NCBI GenBank assembly: GCA_038502395.1
Contig: JARJIL010000003.1
Span: 248,001-312,000 of the forward strand
Origin: Dittrichia graveolens
Lineage: Eukaryota; Streptophyta; Magnoliopsida; Asterales; Asteraceae
Length of the DNA stretch: 64,000 bases
Direction: 5' to 3'
Positions 45,646-57,684 of this stretch are shown one piece after another (the stretch's first letter is position 1; the number at the start of each line of letters is the position of its first letter). Made by a program: the position numbers and the translations under genes. Below the pieces are notes generated by a model. That model made no database searches. It saw only the letters and a list, made by a program, of their open reading frames with translations, and had not been told where the DNA came from.

Positions 45646-48036
45646 ATGGCTCCTCTTCTAATAATGATAGAGAAATTCACAGGTAAGAATAATTTCAGTT
45701 GGTGGCGTCTAAAAATGAGAGCACTACTGAAATGTGAAGATATTTGGCTTCCGCTCGGAGGAGCAAGACCTGTAAACATGGAAGATGTGGAATACAACTC
45801 ACAAGATGAAAAGGCCCACCTACAATTCTATTATCCCTCTACTATGAGGTTTTGTATGAGGTGGCTGATGAAGATATGGCAGCAGGGTTACGGCTAAAGC
45901 TTGAATCGTTGTATATGACTAAGTCTTTGACGAACAAGTTATTACTAAAATAGTGTGTGTTCTCATTAATAATTAAAGCAGGATCGGTCCTCAAAGATCA
46001 TATTGACGAATTGAATGCAATATTGATGGATCTATTGAATGTTGAGTTTCGAGTAGAGGATGAGGATGATGATTTAATTCTGTTGTTTTCATTGCCACCT
46101 TCCTACGAAAACTTTGTAAATTCCTTTGTAGTTGGCATAGACACGATCTCTAACAAGCGCAAACCGCTACATAATTTTATATGAATAATTTAGAGTACAC
46201 ATGTGTTTTAAAAGTGGTTTCAACTTAGAAATAGACTACACGAGAGATAGGCAAATATCATCAATCTGTATATAGTATAACTCTTCTAGTAATACCGAGT
46301 ATCGAACTGAGGGAACGAAGGCTCCTAATAATTAACCTACACTATTATCTAGTCAAGAACAAGGCATGAAGCGAATCAAACTAAAGAACTACAGATAAAT
46401 AACAAAAAGCAATAAAAGAAAGATAAAGTCACACGAGCATGCAAAAGAAGGAATTCAAAGCAGGAGGTACTCATTCAGATTAGATACACTCTAGTCAAAT
46501 ATATTAATGTATATAATCACGTGATGTGACTATGTTGACTTCTTAAGTATGGAGGATAAAAGGTATACACGTTACAATTAGTAATTCATCTATAGACACA
46601 ACGAATTACACCAAACACATAAGCATAACCTCTTGATGCGTAAGGCTTTTAAATTGGAAAATAATACTAAATACCCGATCATAAATGGAGATAAGATATA
46701 CAAGACTTCACCTGTGATTAGCCAAATCATAAGCATAACCTCTTGATGATTCAAACAACACACCTAACACACATGAGCATAACTTCTCATAGCATAAGGA
46801 CATATATTTAGTTTAATATCCAAAATCCAAAACCATCAACCACAAACCTTATGGAATGCCACAAATGCACATACCAAGTCTAATCACACCAAACTCCACC
46901 AACCTAGTGTCAATCTTGACATAACCAAACTTGTTTAAGTATACATACAATTGAAGATAAGTATTTCACACATAAATTCAACCTAACATGGATGTATAAA
47001 ACACTCACATGAGCTGGAAATATCATTAATACAACCAAATATACTTAGTCATTGAGTCAAAACATAATATCATCTAAGTCAACAAAAGTCAAACCATCAT
47101 AAATATATAATACAAATAACTAGAACATGTCTAATCCAAATGAATTAAAGCATTCAACACATAGTTCCTAAAAATAAACCCAAATCATACATAAAATCGG
47201 ATTCAACATAATCAAGAGATAATACCAAACCCGAAATGGGTGTAAAATGAGATGTATGATGAGTTAGACACTCCCTTCTAAGCTTGAATCACCACTTAAT
47301 GCACCAAGGATCAATCTCCAATCATTTTGGCAAGAAAACTCATCTTCATGGCTGCTCCAGGTGAGAAAATCGAAACAAAATCTAACTCCCTTAATATGTG
47401 CTCGAGTTACAGGTTTTATCAACCCAAAGTGATAAGGCACGTCTATGCCAAGAGATGCACAGTCGTGCCCTCATAAATGAGGTACCCCCGTGCTTATGGT
47501 GTGTCGGCCCAATGACCGGGCCTAACTTTTGAGAGGCACGACCATGATCTAGGACGTGCTTTAAGGGCATAAGCATGCCTCAGGGTGTGCTCAATAGTAG
47601 TTTTTCGCAAGACTTGATATCTTCAACGGTTTTCCTTCGTTTTATCTTCGTTTATCATCAATTCATCACCCTGAGCCTATAACATAGATTTGAAAGGTAT
47701 CGGGCATCGAATCACATAAATCTACTAATAATGATGCCAAAATGCGGAAAATATGGCATAGAAAATATGTATAATTCAGTACATATCAATCTATCTTGAA
47801 GAGGTACAATCGAGTCTACATTCAAGGGAATTGAGACATAAGGCCTCAAGGAATGGCATAGAAACTCAACCGGTGGGATTGAGTGTATCAAGAAATGATG
47901 GACAAAGTGGGGATCGAATGGACAAGACTAAAGGAAGTCAAAGAAAGGGGAGATAAAGTCACGAGGAAGAAAACTGAATCCTCATGATTTATGCCACAAG
48001 TGTGGTGAGGCTGGACACTAGAAGAACGAATACCCC
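45646..48036 (+). pseudogene. gag: Ty1-copia gag remnant, split by a solo LTR
   Basis: Starts at ATG 45646 (MAPLLIMIEKFTGKNNFSWW, the usual N-terminus of copia Gag with its FxGxNFxxW core), 140 bp after the primer-binding site. Frameshifts near 45840 precede YMTKSLTNKL. The third piece (45957-46151) has LKDHIDELNAILMDL, EDEDDDLILLFSLPPSYENF and ends GIDTIS. The solo LTR at 46151-47788 interrupts here. The frame resumes with LEEVQSSLHSRELRHK and leads to a zinc knuckle CHKCGEAGH (47992-48036). In this knuckle the next codon is a stop where Trp is expected and the last Cys reads Tyr. Gag would package the element RNA; this copy is dead. Confidence 0.8.
46151..47788 (-). mobile_element. Solo LTR, 1638 bp, imperfect TSD ATCTC/ATCTA
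   Basis: It interrupts the copia gag frame exactly between codons for DTIS and LEEVQ. On the minus strand it starts TGATATGTACTG and ends GCGCTTGTTA, consistent with TG...CA after one C-to-T change. Flanking 5-mers are ATCTC (46146-46150) and ATCTA (47789-47793). Words at 47435-47595 (GGCACGTCTATGCC, GTCGTGCCC, GGCACGACCATG) resemble those in other gypsy LTRs. The alternative is a truncated insertion beginning about 46182. Confidence 0.6.
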
Positions 48037-48060
48037 AAGAACAGGACGAATGGCTCGAAC

Positions 48061-48372
48061 GTGAATGTCGCCAAAAAGGATACAAATTCTGAATCAGATT
48101 TGGTTCTCATGGTGTCAAGTTGCTTCTCATGGTTTGAAGTTGTTGTGTGGGAAGATCAGATGTGTATACTAGACTCCGGTTATTTATTCCATATGTATCC
48201 AAACAAGGAATGGTTTTCAACTTACCAACAAATGGATTCCGGGAGTGTTCTTACGGGAAACGATGCCTCTTGTAGGGTGATTGGTATTGGTTCGATCAAG
48301 ATTAGAATGTATAACAGCATGATAAGACCTCTCACCGACGTGAGACATGTATTGAGATTAAAGAAAAAGTAA
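48061..48372 (+). pseudogene. Ty1-copia protease remnant
   Basis: CILDSGYLFHMYPNKEWF carries the DSG active-site motif of copia aspartic protease, followed by GSVLTGNDASCRVIGIGSI, RPLTDVRHVLRL and a stop at 48370. Family members have LDSGCSxHM, so the residues after DSG are changed here. It follows the zinc knuckle directly, as in normal copia order gag-PR-IN-RT. The next segment continues in another frame. Confidence 0.75.
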
Positions 48373-48439
48373 ACGTGGAAACTATCTCAAGCACAGGTAT
48401 GTTAGCAATTACACAGTCTGAATAAGCAATAGTGGAGTT

Positions 48440-49020
48440 AACAAAACTATGGCATATGAGATTGGAACACGTTGGGCATAAGGGGATGGTCTTGTTAGGT
48501 AATCAAGGATATTTGAGAGGTCATAAAGTGACTAATATATGAAGTTTTGTGAATACTGTGTGTTTGGAAAGCAACATAGAGCAAGTTTTCCTAAGGCAAT
48601 TCATCAAACCAAGGCTCCATTAGACTATCTTCATGTAGATTGTTAGGGTCCTTCAAGGGTCCCATCTCTTGGAGGTGAACTCTATTTCTTATCCGTTATT
48701 GATGATCACTCAAGAATTGTTTGGATTTTCATCATGAAGCATAAAGGTGAAGCTTTTGAAAAATTCAAAAATTGGAAACTGTTGATTGAAACGGGCCGGA
48801 GGATCAAAGCACAAATAACGGTTTAGAGTTTTGTTCAGAATCTAATGAATTTTGTGAACATGGAATTGCAAGACATAAAACAGTGCATCATACACCACAA
48901 CAGAATGGGAATAGCCGAGCGGATGAATAGGACGTCGTTGGAAAGAGCAAATTGTCTATTGTCAAATACCGAGTTAAACCCAAGTTTCTGGGCTGAAGAA
49001 CTCAGCGTGTTATTTGGTCC
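48440..49020 (+). pseudogene. pol: Ty1-copia integrase remnant
   Basis: Pieces in several frames give the HHCC zinc-binding region (LWHMRLEHVGHKG at about 48446; KFCEYCVFGKQHR at about 48539). Then come HVDC-stop-GPS (TAG for the expected Trp at about 48640), VIDDHSRIVW, and a region with GIAERMNRT containing the catalytic Glu. Homology ends at WAEEL near 49005. The RT and RNase H that should follow are missing. Integrase would insert the cDNA into the genome; there are several frameshifts. Confidence 0.78.
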
Positions 49021-49911
49021 TAAATGGTTAGTTGTGATTAAAGGTAATTTAGTCATTTACAAAGTTCTATTTTTTTTTGTCTTTACAATTTAACACTAGT
49101 AAGAATTTTCTAAGGATACGCATGTGCATTTGTGTTTAAATCCGCCACATTATTTGTTATCAAGATTGCGCATAAAAGTTAAATATTAATTATATAGATA
49201 TTTTTTAAATACCCAAACGCAACACAATTGTTATATACTGTTAGTTAAAAATCTAAGAATAGGTACAAGAACCAGGATAGTTAACCGCATTTTGTGACAA
49301 AGAATAAGTATGCATAAGAACTAACGGTACATTAAAGTTAAAATAAATTATATTCTTGACTCGGGTTATAGGCCTTTAGCTTTGGGCAATCTTCTTTCTT
49401 TTTAGGACAAATAAAGTTCAACTTTAATCGATATTTGTTTTCTAATGTAGTATATTTATAAGAAATTTGTTTTTTCTTGGTAAATGTAAAGAAGTGTAGA
49501 TGTGTTAATATTTACGCTATAACAACACCTTGCATCTTTTATATGTTACAACAATAAACTACTTGTATTGTTGCAATATCATCAATCAAGGTATTTTTTT
49601 TATAAGTTATATATATTCACCGCGGTTTCACAAAAATAAGCGTTATATTTATTTATTATTATTATTATTAGCATAGAGGTTTGGTGACGAAAACGGTCCA
49701 AAATGATTTGGGCCTGGGCCCATCGAATCAAAATCAGTAATTTGGTAGGCTTTCGCTGGGATATGAAGGTATATTTAAAATATATAAAATAAACTATTAC
49801 TAATTGGAATAGAATTGATATTTTTTTTATTGTATAATGTTATATGCATCCAAAAAAATGCAAATCCCTTTTGGATTATCAGAATTGTTTTTGTTATATT
49901 ATTGTTGGCGT
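49021..49911. other. AT-rich DNA after the copia break point
   Basis: No coding sequence. GGGCCTGGGCCCATCG near 49714 is a GC-rich exception. The sequence does not resemble the missing copia RT. Confidence 0.4.
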
Positions 49912-50383
49912 CATGGTTTGAAAAACCAAGCAGCTCACCAAACCGGTTGTCATTGATTCACCAGTTTAATAGATTGGACTGATTCTAAGAACCTAATGAT
50001 ATCATAAACACTATATAAAAGTACTAAAAATAAATTAAGCAATATATTAATATACTTTCAAACATATATACTTCAAGATTTTCAAATTCTACTATAATAG
50101 TTATTTCAAAATAACCAAGAAGTTCAAAAAAAATTATCCAAGTATAAAATAACTGAGAACATCGGTTAGGCAAACATAAAAGTATAAAATACATGAAAAG
50201 CGAAGAAAAAAAAGAGAAACCGGTTCAACACCAGTTTCATATTCTTAATTTGATTGGTGGTTCAGTGTTTCAACCATTGCTTCATTTGTAGACAGTTAGA
50301 TCATTTTTTGGAAACAAGTTTCCGCTTAGGCTTTTCTGCTGGTTCAATTAAACAGACCAATCTAGTCCGGTTTTGAAAACATT
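49912..50383. mobile_element. Possible TIR element with CCGGTTC subterminal motifs
   Basis: Left GTCATGGTTTGAAAAACC and reversed right ATAATGTTTTCAAAACCGG are weak inverted repeats. AAACCGGTT, GAAACCGGTTC and AGTCCGGTTTT recur inside. No target duplication. Confidence 0.35.
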
Positions 50384-51818
50384 ATCAAACTCATATTTTC
50401 TTAACATGAACAATTTTCAAACCATAATACATGTACGGGTGTTGTTAATAGTATCTTAATATCGACTATGAAATACAGTTTGGAAAACATGTCACATCAC
50501 GATCACATATACACGTAATTTGTCATTGACCCACTTTGAAGGGTGGGCCATAAAGATGCAATGATCCTTCCAACCATCTTGTTAATTTATATTTAATGAA
50601 CGTAATTATCAAGATTATTTATTTCTTCTTTTGAACGGTCTGGATATTATTAGTCATAAATCTATCTATCTATCTACATAATAAGAGCACAATTAATTAA
50701 TTAATTAATTAATTAATTACGAAGCCTCAATAAGATATGGAGACAGCTAACTACACATATATTAATAAAACGTACAATAATAAACTCTATATAATATGTC
50801 ATTGACCATTGACCAAACATGGATATATATAGCCAAAGGTTCTATTATATATATATCACAATTTTTTTAAGTGATAAAAAGGACCTCGACTGATCAGGAA
50901 AATTAAGATCTCGATCTCCTCATAAGTCGTACCACATCCCGTCCGGTCAACTCCATACGGGCCCTCCCCCACACCACACCCGTATTTTGAAAGCTCTCCT
51001 TGAAAACGACCAAATTGTTATTATCATGACTAAAACTTTAAATTATTGGTTGAGAAGTTTCGTGCATATCTATTGCGGAGAAGCGTATTGGTAGTGTGTT
51101 TGACGGAATTAACTGGTAGTTGTACTTGTAATTATAGCTAAAACGGAATGTTGATAGCTGAAAACCGGTAATTATAGCTAGATAGTGTGAAAAAAAGACA
51201 AATCACAAAAATAAGAGAAATTGTAAAACAAATAAAAAAAGTATTTAGATAATTTTATATAAAAACGCTTTCAACTAAATTTAAAAGCTACCTTAGAAAC
51301 TGTTTTTTTATTATTTTTTGTTTAAAAAAATTTCAGCTTTTCTATTAAACAAGACTTGTTGCTTAATCTTTGAAAATAAAAACTAACATCTCCAAAAACT
51401 ATAAAAAACTACTTACCGAACATCATTTTACTGTTATATTAAAAATAATCTTATAATATTTTACTAGGATCTTGAACTAATCTTTTATTTTCATTTTTAC
51501 TTTTTTAAATACATAAATAAATTACCAAATTGTATTTTATAATTAATACTATTCATTAAATAAGGAACCAATATATTAATTCACTAAAAAATTTCATATA
51601 TATTCGTTGATAACGTTTTTGTATTTTATTAAGCCTTTTTTTGTAATTGCTACGACAATTGATGGAGTGTTTGTTATTATTTTAAAGTCGATCTCATGTT
51701 ATTGGAAGAGGTTAAATTCCCTGTACTATATTGTGGGTGACCTAATGCTGTGAACAACCGAACCCGGGCCTGGGGTGGAGGGTAGGGTAGGGGGTGACGA
51801 AGTAGTAAACATTTTTTT
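50384..51818. other. AT-rich DNA with (ATTA)n at 50692-50719
   Basis: No gene. Contains the (ATTA)n run, a GC-richer patch at 50930-50985, and GGGTGGAGGGTAGGGTAGGG-like sequence at 51773-51795. Confidence 0.4.
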
Positions 51819-52010
51819 AGGGTTAAGTATACTGAAATATAATGAACTATCTCAAATTTAATATTATATATAACAAACTAAACTTTCTTCGCTAAATTGC
51901 ATTAAACTATCCAAAATTTACATTTAATACAATATGACTTTCTATTGAAGGTTTTCCGGTCATTCTAATTTTTTTTCTTTTTCTTCTATTTTTTTATTAT
52001 TTTGTTGTCA

Positions 52011-52073
<63 letters not shown>

Positions 52074-52091
52074 CATTATTATTATTATTAT
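52011..52091. repeat. (ATT)n microsatellite
   Basis: About 26 units inside the left arm of the MULE-like element. Confidence 0.98.
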
Positions 52092-52532
52092 GTGTAGTCT
52101 GACTTCTTCAATGGTTTTTTTGAAGATGCAAGTTTTCTAGCAACCCCTCTTCATCACCGCCACCACCGCCACATCCTTCATCTACAACCACCATCATCAA
52201 TGTCACCACCTTCTTCCTTAACTATCAAGTACCAACGCAGCTACCACCTCCATATTCAACACCACAACCACCACCCCCCTCTTCGTTAACACCATTGCCG
52301 CCTCCTTTGCCTTTAACCACCACAAAACTGATTTGAAACAAAAACAAAACCCTAAAAACAAATCTAAAATGAAAATCCTAAAAACAGTTTGATGAAAACC
52401 CTAATCCCTAAAACGAAACCCTAAAAATAGGAGTGATCGATGATGAAAACCCTAATCGATTTTCACAATCGATAAAACACCCTAATTTGTTTAGTTGATT
52501 AACGAAGACGAAATATTAGTAACCGATTGTTA

Positions 52533-52626
52533 AAGACGAACCCCGATCTATGGTGGTGGTTGAAGACGAACCCAGATCTGTGGTGGTGGTTGAAGACGAA
52601 CTCAGATCTGTGGTGGTGGTTGAAGA
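52533..52626. repeat. 30-bp tandem repeat, three copies
   Basis: Units of GACGAACCCAGATCTGTGG plus TGGTGGTTGAA start at 52535, 52565 and 52595. One frame reads (WWWLKTNPDL)n, but nothing suggests it is a real protein. Confidence 0.93.
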
Positions 52627-52993
52627 CGGAAGAGGCTGATTCGAATATTCAATCGTTGACCGATGAAGATGAAACCCTCGATGAAGACGAATCACCTTAT
52701 AACCCTTGACGATTTTTGATTTATGAGTTCCTAATCGATATTTTGTTCTTGAATGAGACAAACCCAACAGACTACGAACCCTAAGTTAATGAAGATGAAA
52801 TGAGATGAAGATGAAAATGAATGGGTGTTAGCGCTGTAGTGGGTGGCGATGGTGATTCTTTGTAAGAGTTGTGGTGTTGGCGGTGGTGGTTGAAGATAGA
52901 GGTGGTGGTGTTGGAGTTTGAAGCGGTGGTGGTGATTGAAGAGCACGGAGAACGTGGTGGTGGTTATATCTACATTATTTCAAATCTTCAATC

Positions 52994-52994
<1 letters not shown>

Positions 52995-53044
<50 letters not shown>

Positions 53045-53084
53045 TAATAATAATGATAATAATAATAATAATAATAATAATAAA
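52995..53084. repeat. (AAT)n microsatellite
   Basis: About 28 units, mirror partner of the (ATT)n tract at 52011. Confidence 0.98.
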
Positions 53085-53457
53085 TGACAACAAAATAAGA
53101 AAAAAATTATGATGACCGGTAAACCTTTAATAAAAGGTCATATTGCAATGTTAATGTAAGACTCGAGCTTTTTAACCTAACAACCTACCCTATTTATTTT
53201 AATTGCTACTTATTATTCGCTATATTTTATATAAATAAGCAAAAGTTTATAAAAAAAGAAAAAAATATATCACGGCTATGCTTAACGGTAGGTATCATCA
53301 TATAGTGTTTGCCATGTATTCTAGCCTTCTAGGCCATGCCGCCTCGCCTATCACATTTTCATATTTAGCGAAGAAAGTTTAGTTTATTACATACAATATT
53401 AAATTAGGTATAGTTTATTACATTTCGGTATACATAACCTTTTTTGTAATAGGTAGG

Positions 53458-54188
53458 CCCATAGTTATCAAAATCGCGATCTTGATCGTAGGATCATACC
53501 ATCCTACGATCCCACCTACCAAAAACGCGTCGGATCGTACTTAGGATCGTAAATAAGTATGATCGTACTCAGGATTGTAATATCGTATTAAGATCATAGA
53601 ATCGTTATGCGATCCTACGATCCCACCTTTTTTGTTCTTTACATTTTTTAATTATTACTATTATTTTACATTTTTATATTTTACATTTTTTATTACTACT
53701 ATGATTTTATTTTTATTATTTTTAAAATTTTTAAGTGGTCAGATAAAAACAATTGTTTGAAGTTTTCTATTTTATACGCATCACATTTTTTATTTTTCTT
53801 TTGTTATAAGAGATAGGTGTTCACGAGAATAAGATTTTTTTTATGAAATAAAGAATTAATGTTATGCACAATATGCTCTAAATTTATTGATTGTATTTAA
53901 GAGTCACATATTAAATGTTATTATGATATGCAAACCAATGAATTGTGGTGAGTTGTTACCTATGCACTTAATATTTAAAATTTAGACAATTTGATATATG
54001 TTATTTTAAAATTTGATATTTCATTCTCTCGTAAAAATATTATATAATTGGTTTTTATAGCATATAAAAAAACTAAAAAACTTTAGTGACTTGTGGTAGG
54101 ATCTTAATATCCCGATCTCGATCTTATGATCCGATCTTACAAAGACGAAAACGATCCTAAGTAAAATCCCAATCTTAATAACCTTGGG
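53458..54188. mobile_element. Palindromic TIR element with GATCG-rich ends
   Basis: Left CCCATAGTTATCAAAATCGC and reversed right CCCAAGGTTATTAAGATTGG. Subterminal TAGGATCGTA/GATCCTACGATCCCACC words occur on both sides (53480-53630 and 54090-54165). Flanks share TAGGT. About 730 bp with no coding sequence; hAT-like ends are possible. Confidence 0.6.
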
Positions 54189-54223
54189 TAGGTTCACAAA
54201 CAATTAATTAATGACGTAAGCCA

Positions 54224-55823
54224 TCTATAACTATTATAAAAAAACTTACCTTATTTTATTTTTTAACTATTAAATCAAACTCTATTAACCAACCAGAACC
54301 TTCAATTTCAAAATCAATTAATTTTACAAAACAATTTTAGAAAGATTAAATTCAATTTTAAACCAATTGGGAGGGGGCTTAATTAAAATTGTGAGGGGGT
54401 TTTATGAAACATGTAAGGGGGTTTAAAAATTGTATATTAATGTAATTAATTATAGGTTGTTTATAAATTATGTTTAGTACCTTATGATATATTTTGTTTA
54501 GAGAAAAGACAATTATATATTTGCGATCGTTTCATTTTTATCTATGTTTTTGTATAAATTTTATTATAACATGACACTTTTTTAAAATTAGTATATTCTT
54601 AATTTTTTGTTATTCATTAGTAGTGTGTAGGTAAAAAAAATTTAGCTGAGTAGGTTTTTTTGGCTTTATGGTGATTAGCTGATTGATTAACTTAAATATA
54701 CTATTCAAAGTGTTTACTTATTGATTTTAAAGAATTTTCAGTCTTATTAGAAATATGTATGAAACATCTTATAAAATATAGTTTAAAATAAAATGTATCA
54801 TTAAAAGATGATATATTATATATTTAAAAATCTAAATTCAGATATGTAAATATAGCTGTTCTTGATGATCCTAAAACTATTTTATTAGTATAGGTAGTTA
54901 GCCAAAGGAAACACCAAAATAGAAGTGTTAATTTTTTATACACAAGACGGCAAACCATTCTTTAGTTTTTTAATATTTAACACATGGGTCATTATTTTTT
55001 TTCTTTTACTTGCAAGGTGTATGAAAATTTGACATTAGAAGTTGAAATGCAATGGAGTCCGATCAAAAGGTAAGACATGTGATCATTAGTAGCAAATATA
55101 AACATGGAGATGAACCTCTTTATCAACTAATTTGATTCATTATATTATCAAATGATTCTTTATTGGATTATGTTATGTTTCAGGTTTAGTCATGTAATGC
55201 TCGTGTGTATAAATTTGTATGTATATTTTCTTTCTCTTAAACACGTGCGCTTAAATCGTCACTAAGTTATTAGTTATGCGAACTTGAATTTTCATTTTCT
55301 TTAAATATGAAAAACTTTTAGTTATTCTTTATATGTGATAGTTTGTACTAACTATCATTTTATTCTTTCTCAATGATTAGGTTGACCAAATAGAATAGTT
55401 ATTTATTAGAATGTTGTTGCTTTTCCTTGATTTAAGAATTTGTGTTTTGAGTAGATTCACTTCTTTTTCTTATTTCTATCCGTGATATGTCATGATGATA
55501 TGAGTATGCTTAAGCTTCTGATATGTTTTTGTTGTTTTATATATATTTTAAACAATTTGTATGTCTACTTTTTATTTTTTATGTATCAGTCTTAATATTT
55601 TTGTCGTTATCTACATACTTGAAACATGTTTTGTATTCAGTTATGTTATTTTAAGTTTAATTGTGTATAAATTACTTCAAAAAAATTATTTTGGTTTCTT
55701 ATGTACATATTTGATATTTTTTTGTATATGTACAATACTTATATTTTTCTCTTTGATTTTAATGCATTTCAAGTTTACTTCTTAATAGACTAATATCCAT
55801 GTGTGCACAGGTCTATAAACTAG
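54224..55823 (+). mobile_element. Helitron-like element, CTATAAACTAG family
   Basis: Starts A|TCTATAACTATTATAAA. Near the 3' end is a hairpin-forming CCATGTGTGCACAGG, then TCTATAAACTAG ending at 55823. The last 80 bp resemble the segment ending at 59729, whose stem ACCCGTGTATACACAGGT is better preserved. About 1.6 kb with no Rep/helicase. The 5' end is less certain than the 3' end. Confidence 0.55.
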
Positions 55824-55880
55824 CAAAGTCTTTAGCAAAGAGATCTAGTAGCATCCTCTCTTATGATGGTGAAAAAAATT

Positions 55881-57017
55881 ATATGTGCCCAAGTCAAGAC
55901 AGAGCATCAAAGGCCTTATGGCAATTTGCAACAGCTTGACATTCTGGAATGGAAATGGGATCACATCACGATGGATTTCGTGACAAAGCTGCCAAAGACT
56001 TTCAGAGGGCATGACATGATATGGGTCATTGTTGACCGACTGACTAAAAGTGCTCATTTCTTGGCAACCAACGAGTCGGCTTCGTTGACTCGTTTGGCAC
56101 AACTTTACATTGATGAGATAATATCACGTCACGGTCTTCCTTGTTCAATTGTTTCTGATCGTGACTCCAGATTTGTGTCTAATTTCTGGCAAAGTTTGCA
56201 ACATGAGTTAGGCACTCGTGTGCATCTGAGCACTGCCTATCACCCGCAGACCGATGGCCAATCAGAAAGAACGATTCAGACTCTTGAAGACATGCTTCGG
56301 GCGTGTGTACTTGAATACGGTGGATCATGGGATTCTCATCTCCTATTGATTGAATTTGCTTATAATAATTCGTATCATTCCAGTATTGGAATGCCACCGT
56401 ACGAAATGCTCTACGGGAGACGATGTCGCACTCCGACCTGCTAGTTGGAGCCCGGAGAGAAACAATTCGCTGGACCTGAGATTGTGTAGATAACTTCAGA
56501 GAAAGTAAATGTGGCTTTAGAAAAGCTTAAAGCAGCCCGAGATTGACAAAAAATGTATGCGGATCCTAAGCGTCGTCCCGCTACATTCGATGTCGGTGAT
56601 CGTGTATTCTTGAAGGTTTCCCCTTGGAAGGGCATTATTCGCTTTGGGTGCAAAGGGAAACTAAGTCCACGTTTTATAGGCCCATTCAAGATCGTGTATA
56701 AAGTCAATGATCAGACGGTAACTCTCGAGCTGCCACCTGAGCTAACTGGAATCCATGATACCTTCAACGTATGTTACTTGCGTAAGTGCAACGTTGAAGA
56801 GGAACATATTGTTCCGTTACAAGAACTGAAGGTTGACTCTTCTAAGCGACTCGTAGAAGAACCTGTTGAAATTCTTGACACGAAGGTCAAGAGGCTACGA
56901 AAGAAGATGATCAAGCTGGTTCTTGTTAAGTGGAAACATAGTTTAGGTCCGAACCTGACATGGGAAGTCGAGGACGAGATGAAGACAAGGTACTCTCACC
57001 TGCTTATCACTGAGTAG
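55881..57017 (+). pseudogene. pol: Chromovirus integrase plus chromodomain, 5'-truncated
   Basis: One reading frame runs from about 55881 (CAQVKTEHQRPYG, joining the zinc finger to the catalytic core) to TAG 57015. The DDE triad is intact: Asp in TMDFVTKLP, Asp in SDRDSRF, Glu in DGQSERTIQTLED. Then come YGRRCRTPTC, the GPEIV linker, DVGDRVFLKVSPWKG, KLSPRFIGPF, and a chromodomain at about 56870-57005 (KLVLVKWKHSLGPNLTWE), which in such elements targets insertion to heterochromatin. Frame integrity is broken only by three in-frame stops at 56442 (TAG for Trp), 56487 (TAG for Gln) and 56544 (TGA for Arg). Everything upstream (gag, PR, RT, RNase H) is absent. Confidence 0.9.
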
Positions 57018-57038
57018 ATTCCGAGGACAGAATCTTCT

Positions 57039-57052
57039 TAAGGGGGTAGATT
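57039..57052 (+). other. Polypurine tract of the chromovirus
   Basis: TAAGGGGGTAGATT lies between the pol stop codon and the LTR start TGTAACATCC. Confidence 0.75.
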
Positions 57053-57260
57053 TGTAACATCCTCGATTTGGGCCTAGCTATTAACCGTGTGTAATTAAGT
57101 TAAGAAGCTATGTAAAGAGTTCATATTAGTTATATTAATGAAGAATTAAGTGTATGTACCTATGTTATGTGTGTGTATAAGTAAAATGTATGTATATTAG
57201 AAAATAATAAAGAAAAGAAAGGAATTCAAATTCCAGAGGCACCACTGGAAATGAATTTGG

Positions 57261-57270
57261 ATATATATAA
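57261..57270 (+). promoter_or_regulatory. TATA box of the chromovirus LTR
   Basis: GGATATATATAATTTGAG at about +210 of the LTR, followed within 80 bp by CTCTAGCTCTCGG and a C/T-rich leader. Confidence 0.5.
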
Positions 57271-57684
57271 TTTGAGAATACTTTGACTAAGTCAAAGTTG
57301 CTAAGCACACAAACACTCTAGCTCTCGGATTCTCGGTTTTCTCTCTACTTCTCTCGGGCTTTCTCTCAATTTCTTGAAACAAAGGATTTGGTGGTTTGAT
57401 TCCACACAAAGGTAAACATATGGTTATTATTAAGATTTAATGTGTATAAAACTGTTTTAATGCTTAAAAACATGATTGAAACTCAAATCCTTGCAAAACA
57501 CCACTTAGAACATTCAAAGCTTACTTTGCAAGTGGGTTTTGGTTGTTTGGTGTTATTGTGTGGATTTGATGTGTTTTCAAAGTCATACTAATGGAAATGG
57601 ATGTTTTTAGAATGTGAAAATGTATGAACTATGAATGAAATTTTGGAAAATGAGCCATACATGGAGGTGGCGGTTTCTGGGTTG

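Larger units (their letters stand above)
51819..53439. mobile_element. MULE-like non-autonomous element, 1.6 kb
   Basis: Left end GGGTTAAGTATACTGAAATA and reversed right end GGTTATGTATACCGAAATG start inverted repeats of about 150 bp, both with CAAACTAAACTTTCTTCGCTAAAT or the like. The right arm carries an extra 190-bp insert (about 53158-53350). Inside the arms lie (ATT)n and (AAT)n tracts, also inverted. The centre is His/Pro/Trp-type low-complexity sequence with no transposase. The flanks are T-runs, so the TSD is ambiguous. Ends and plan resemble 38140-40774. Confidence 0.68.

Noticed and set aside
52516..52946. Pro/His-rich and Trp-repeat frames in the second MULE-like element
   Set aside because: Products of GGTGGT and GATGAAGA low-complexity sequence and a 30-bp tandem repeat; frames exist on both strands.
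51819..53439. Exact 9-bp TSD for the second MULE-like element
   Set aside because: Both flanks are T-runs (TTTTTTT and TTTTTT), so no unique duplication can be claimed.
55561..55785. Hydrophobic 74-codon frame resembling a membrane protein
   Set aside because: It is T-rich Helitron interior; any T-rich DNA reads as Phe/Leu/Ile. No start context and no homologue recognised.
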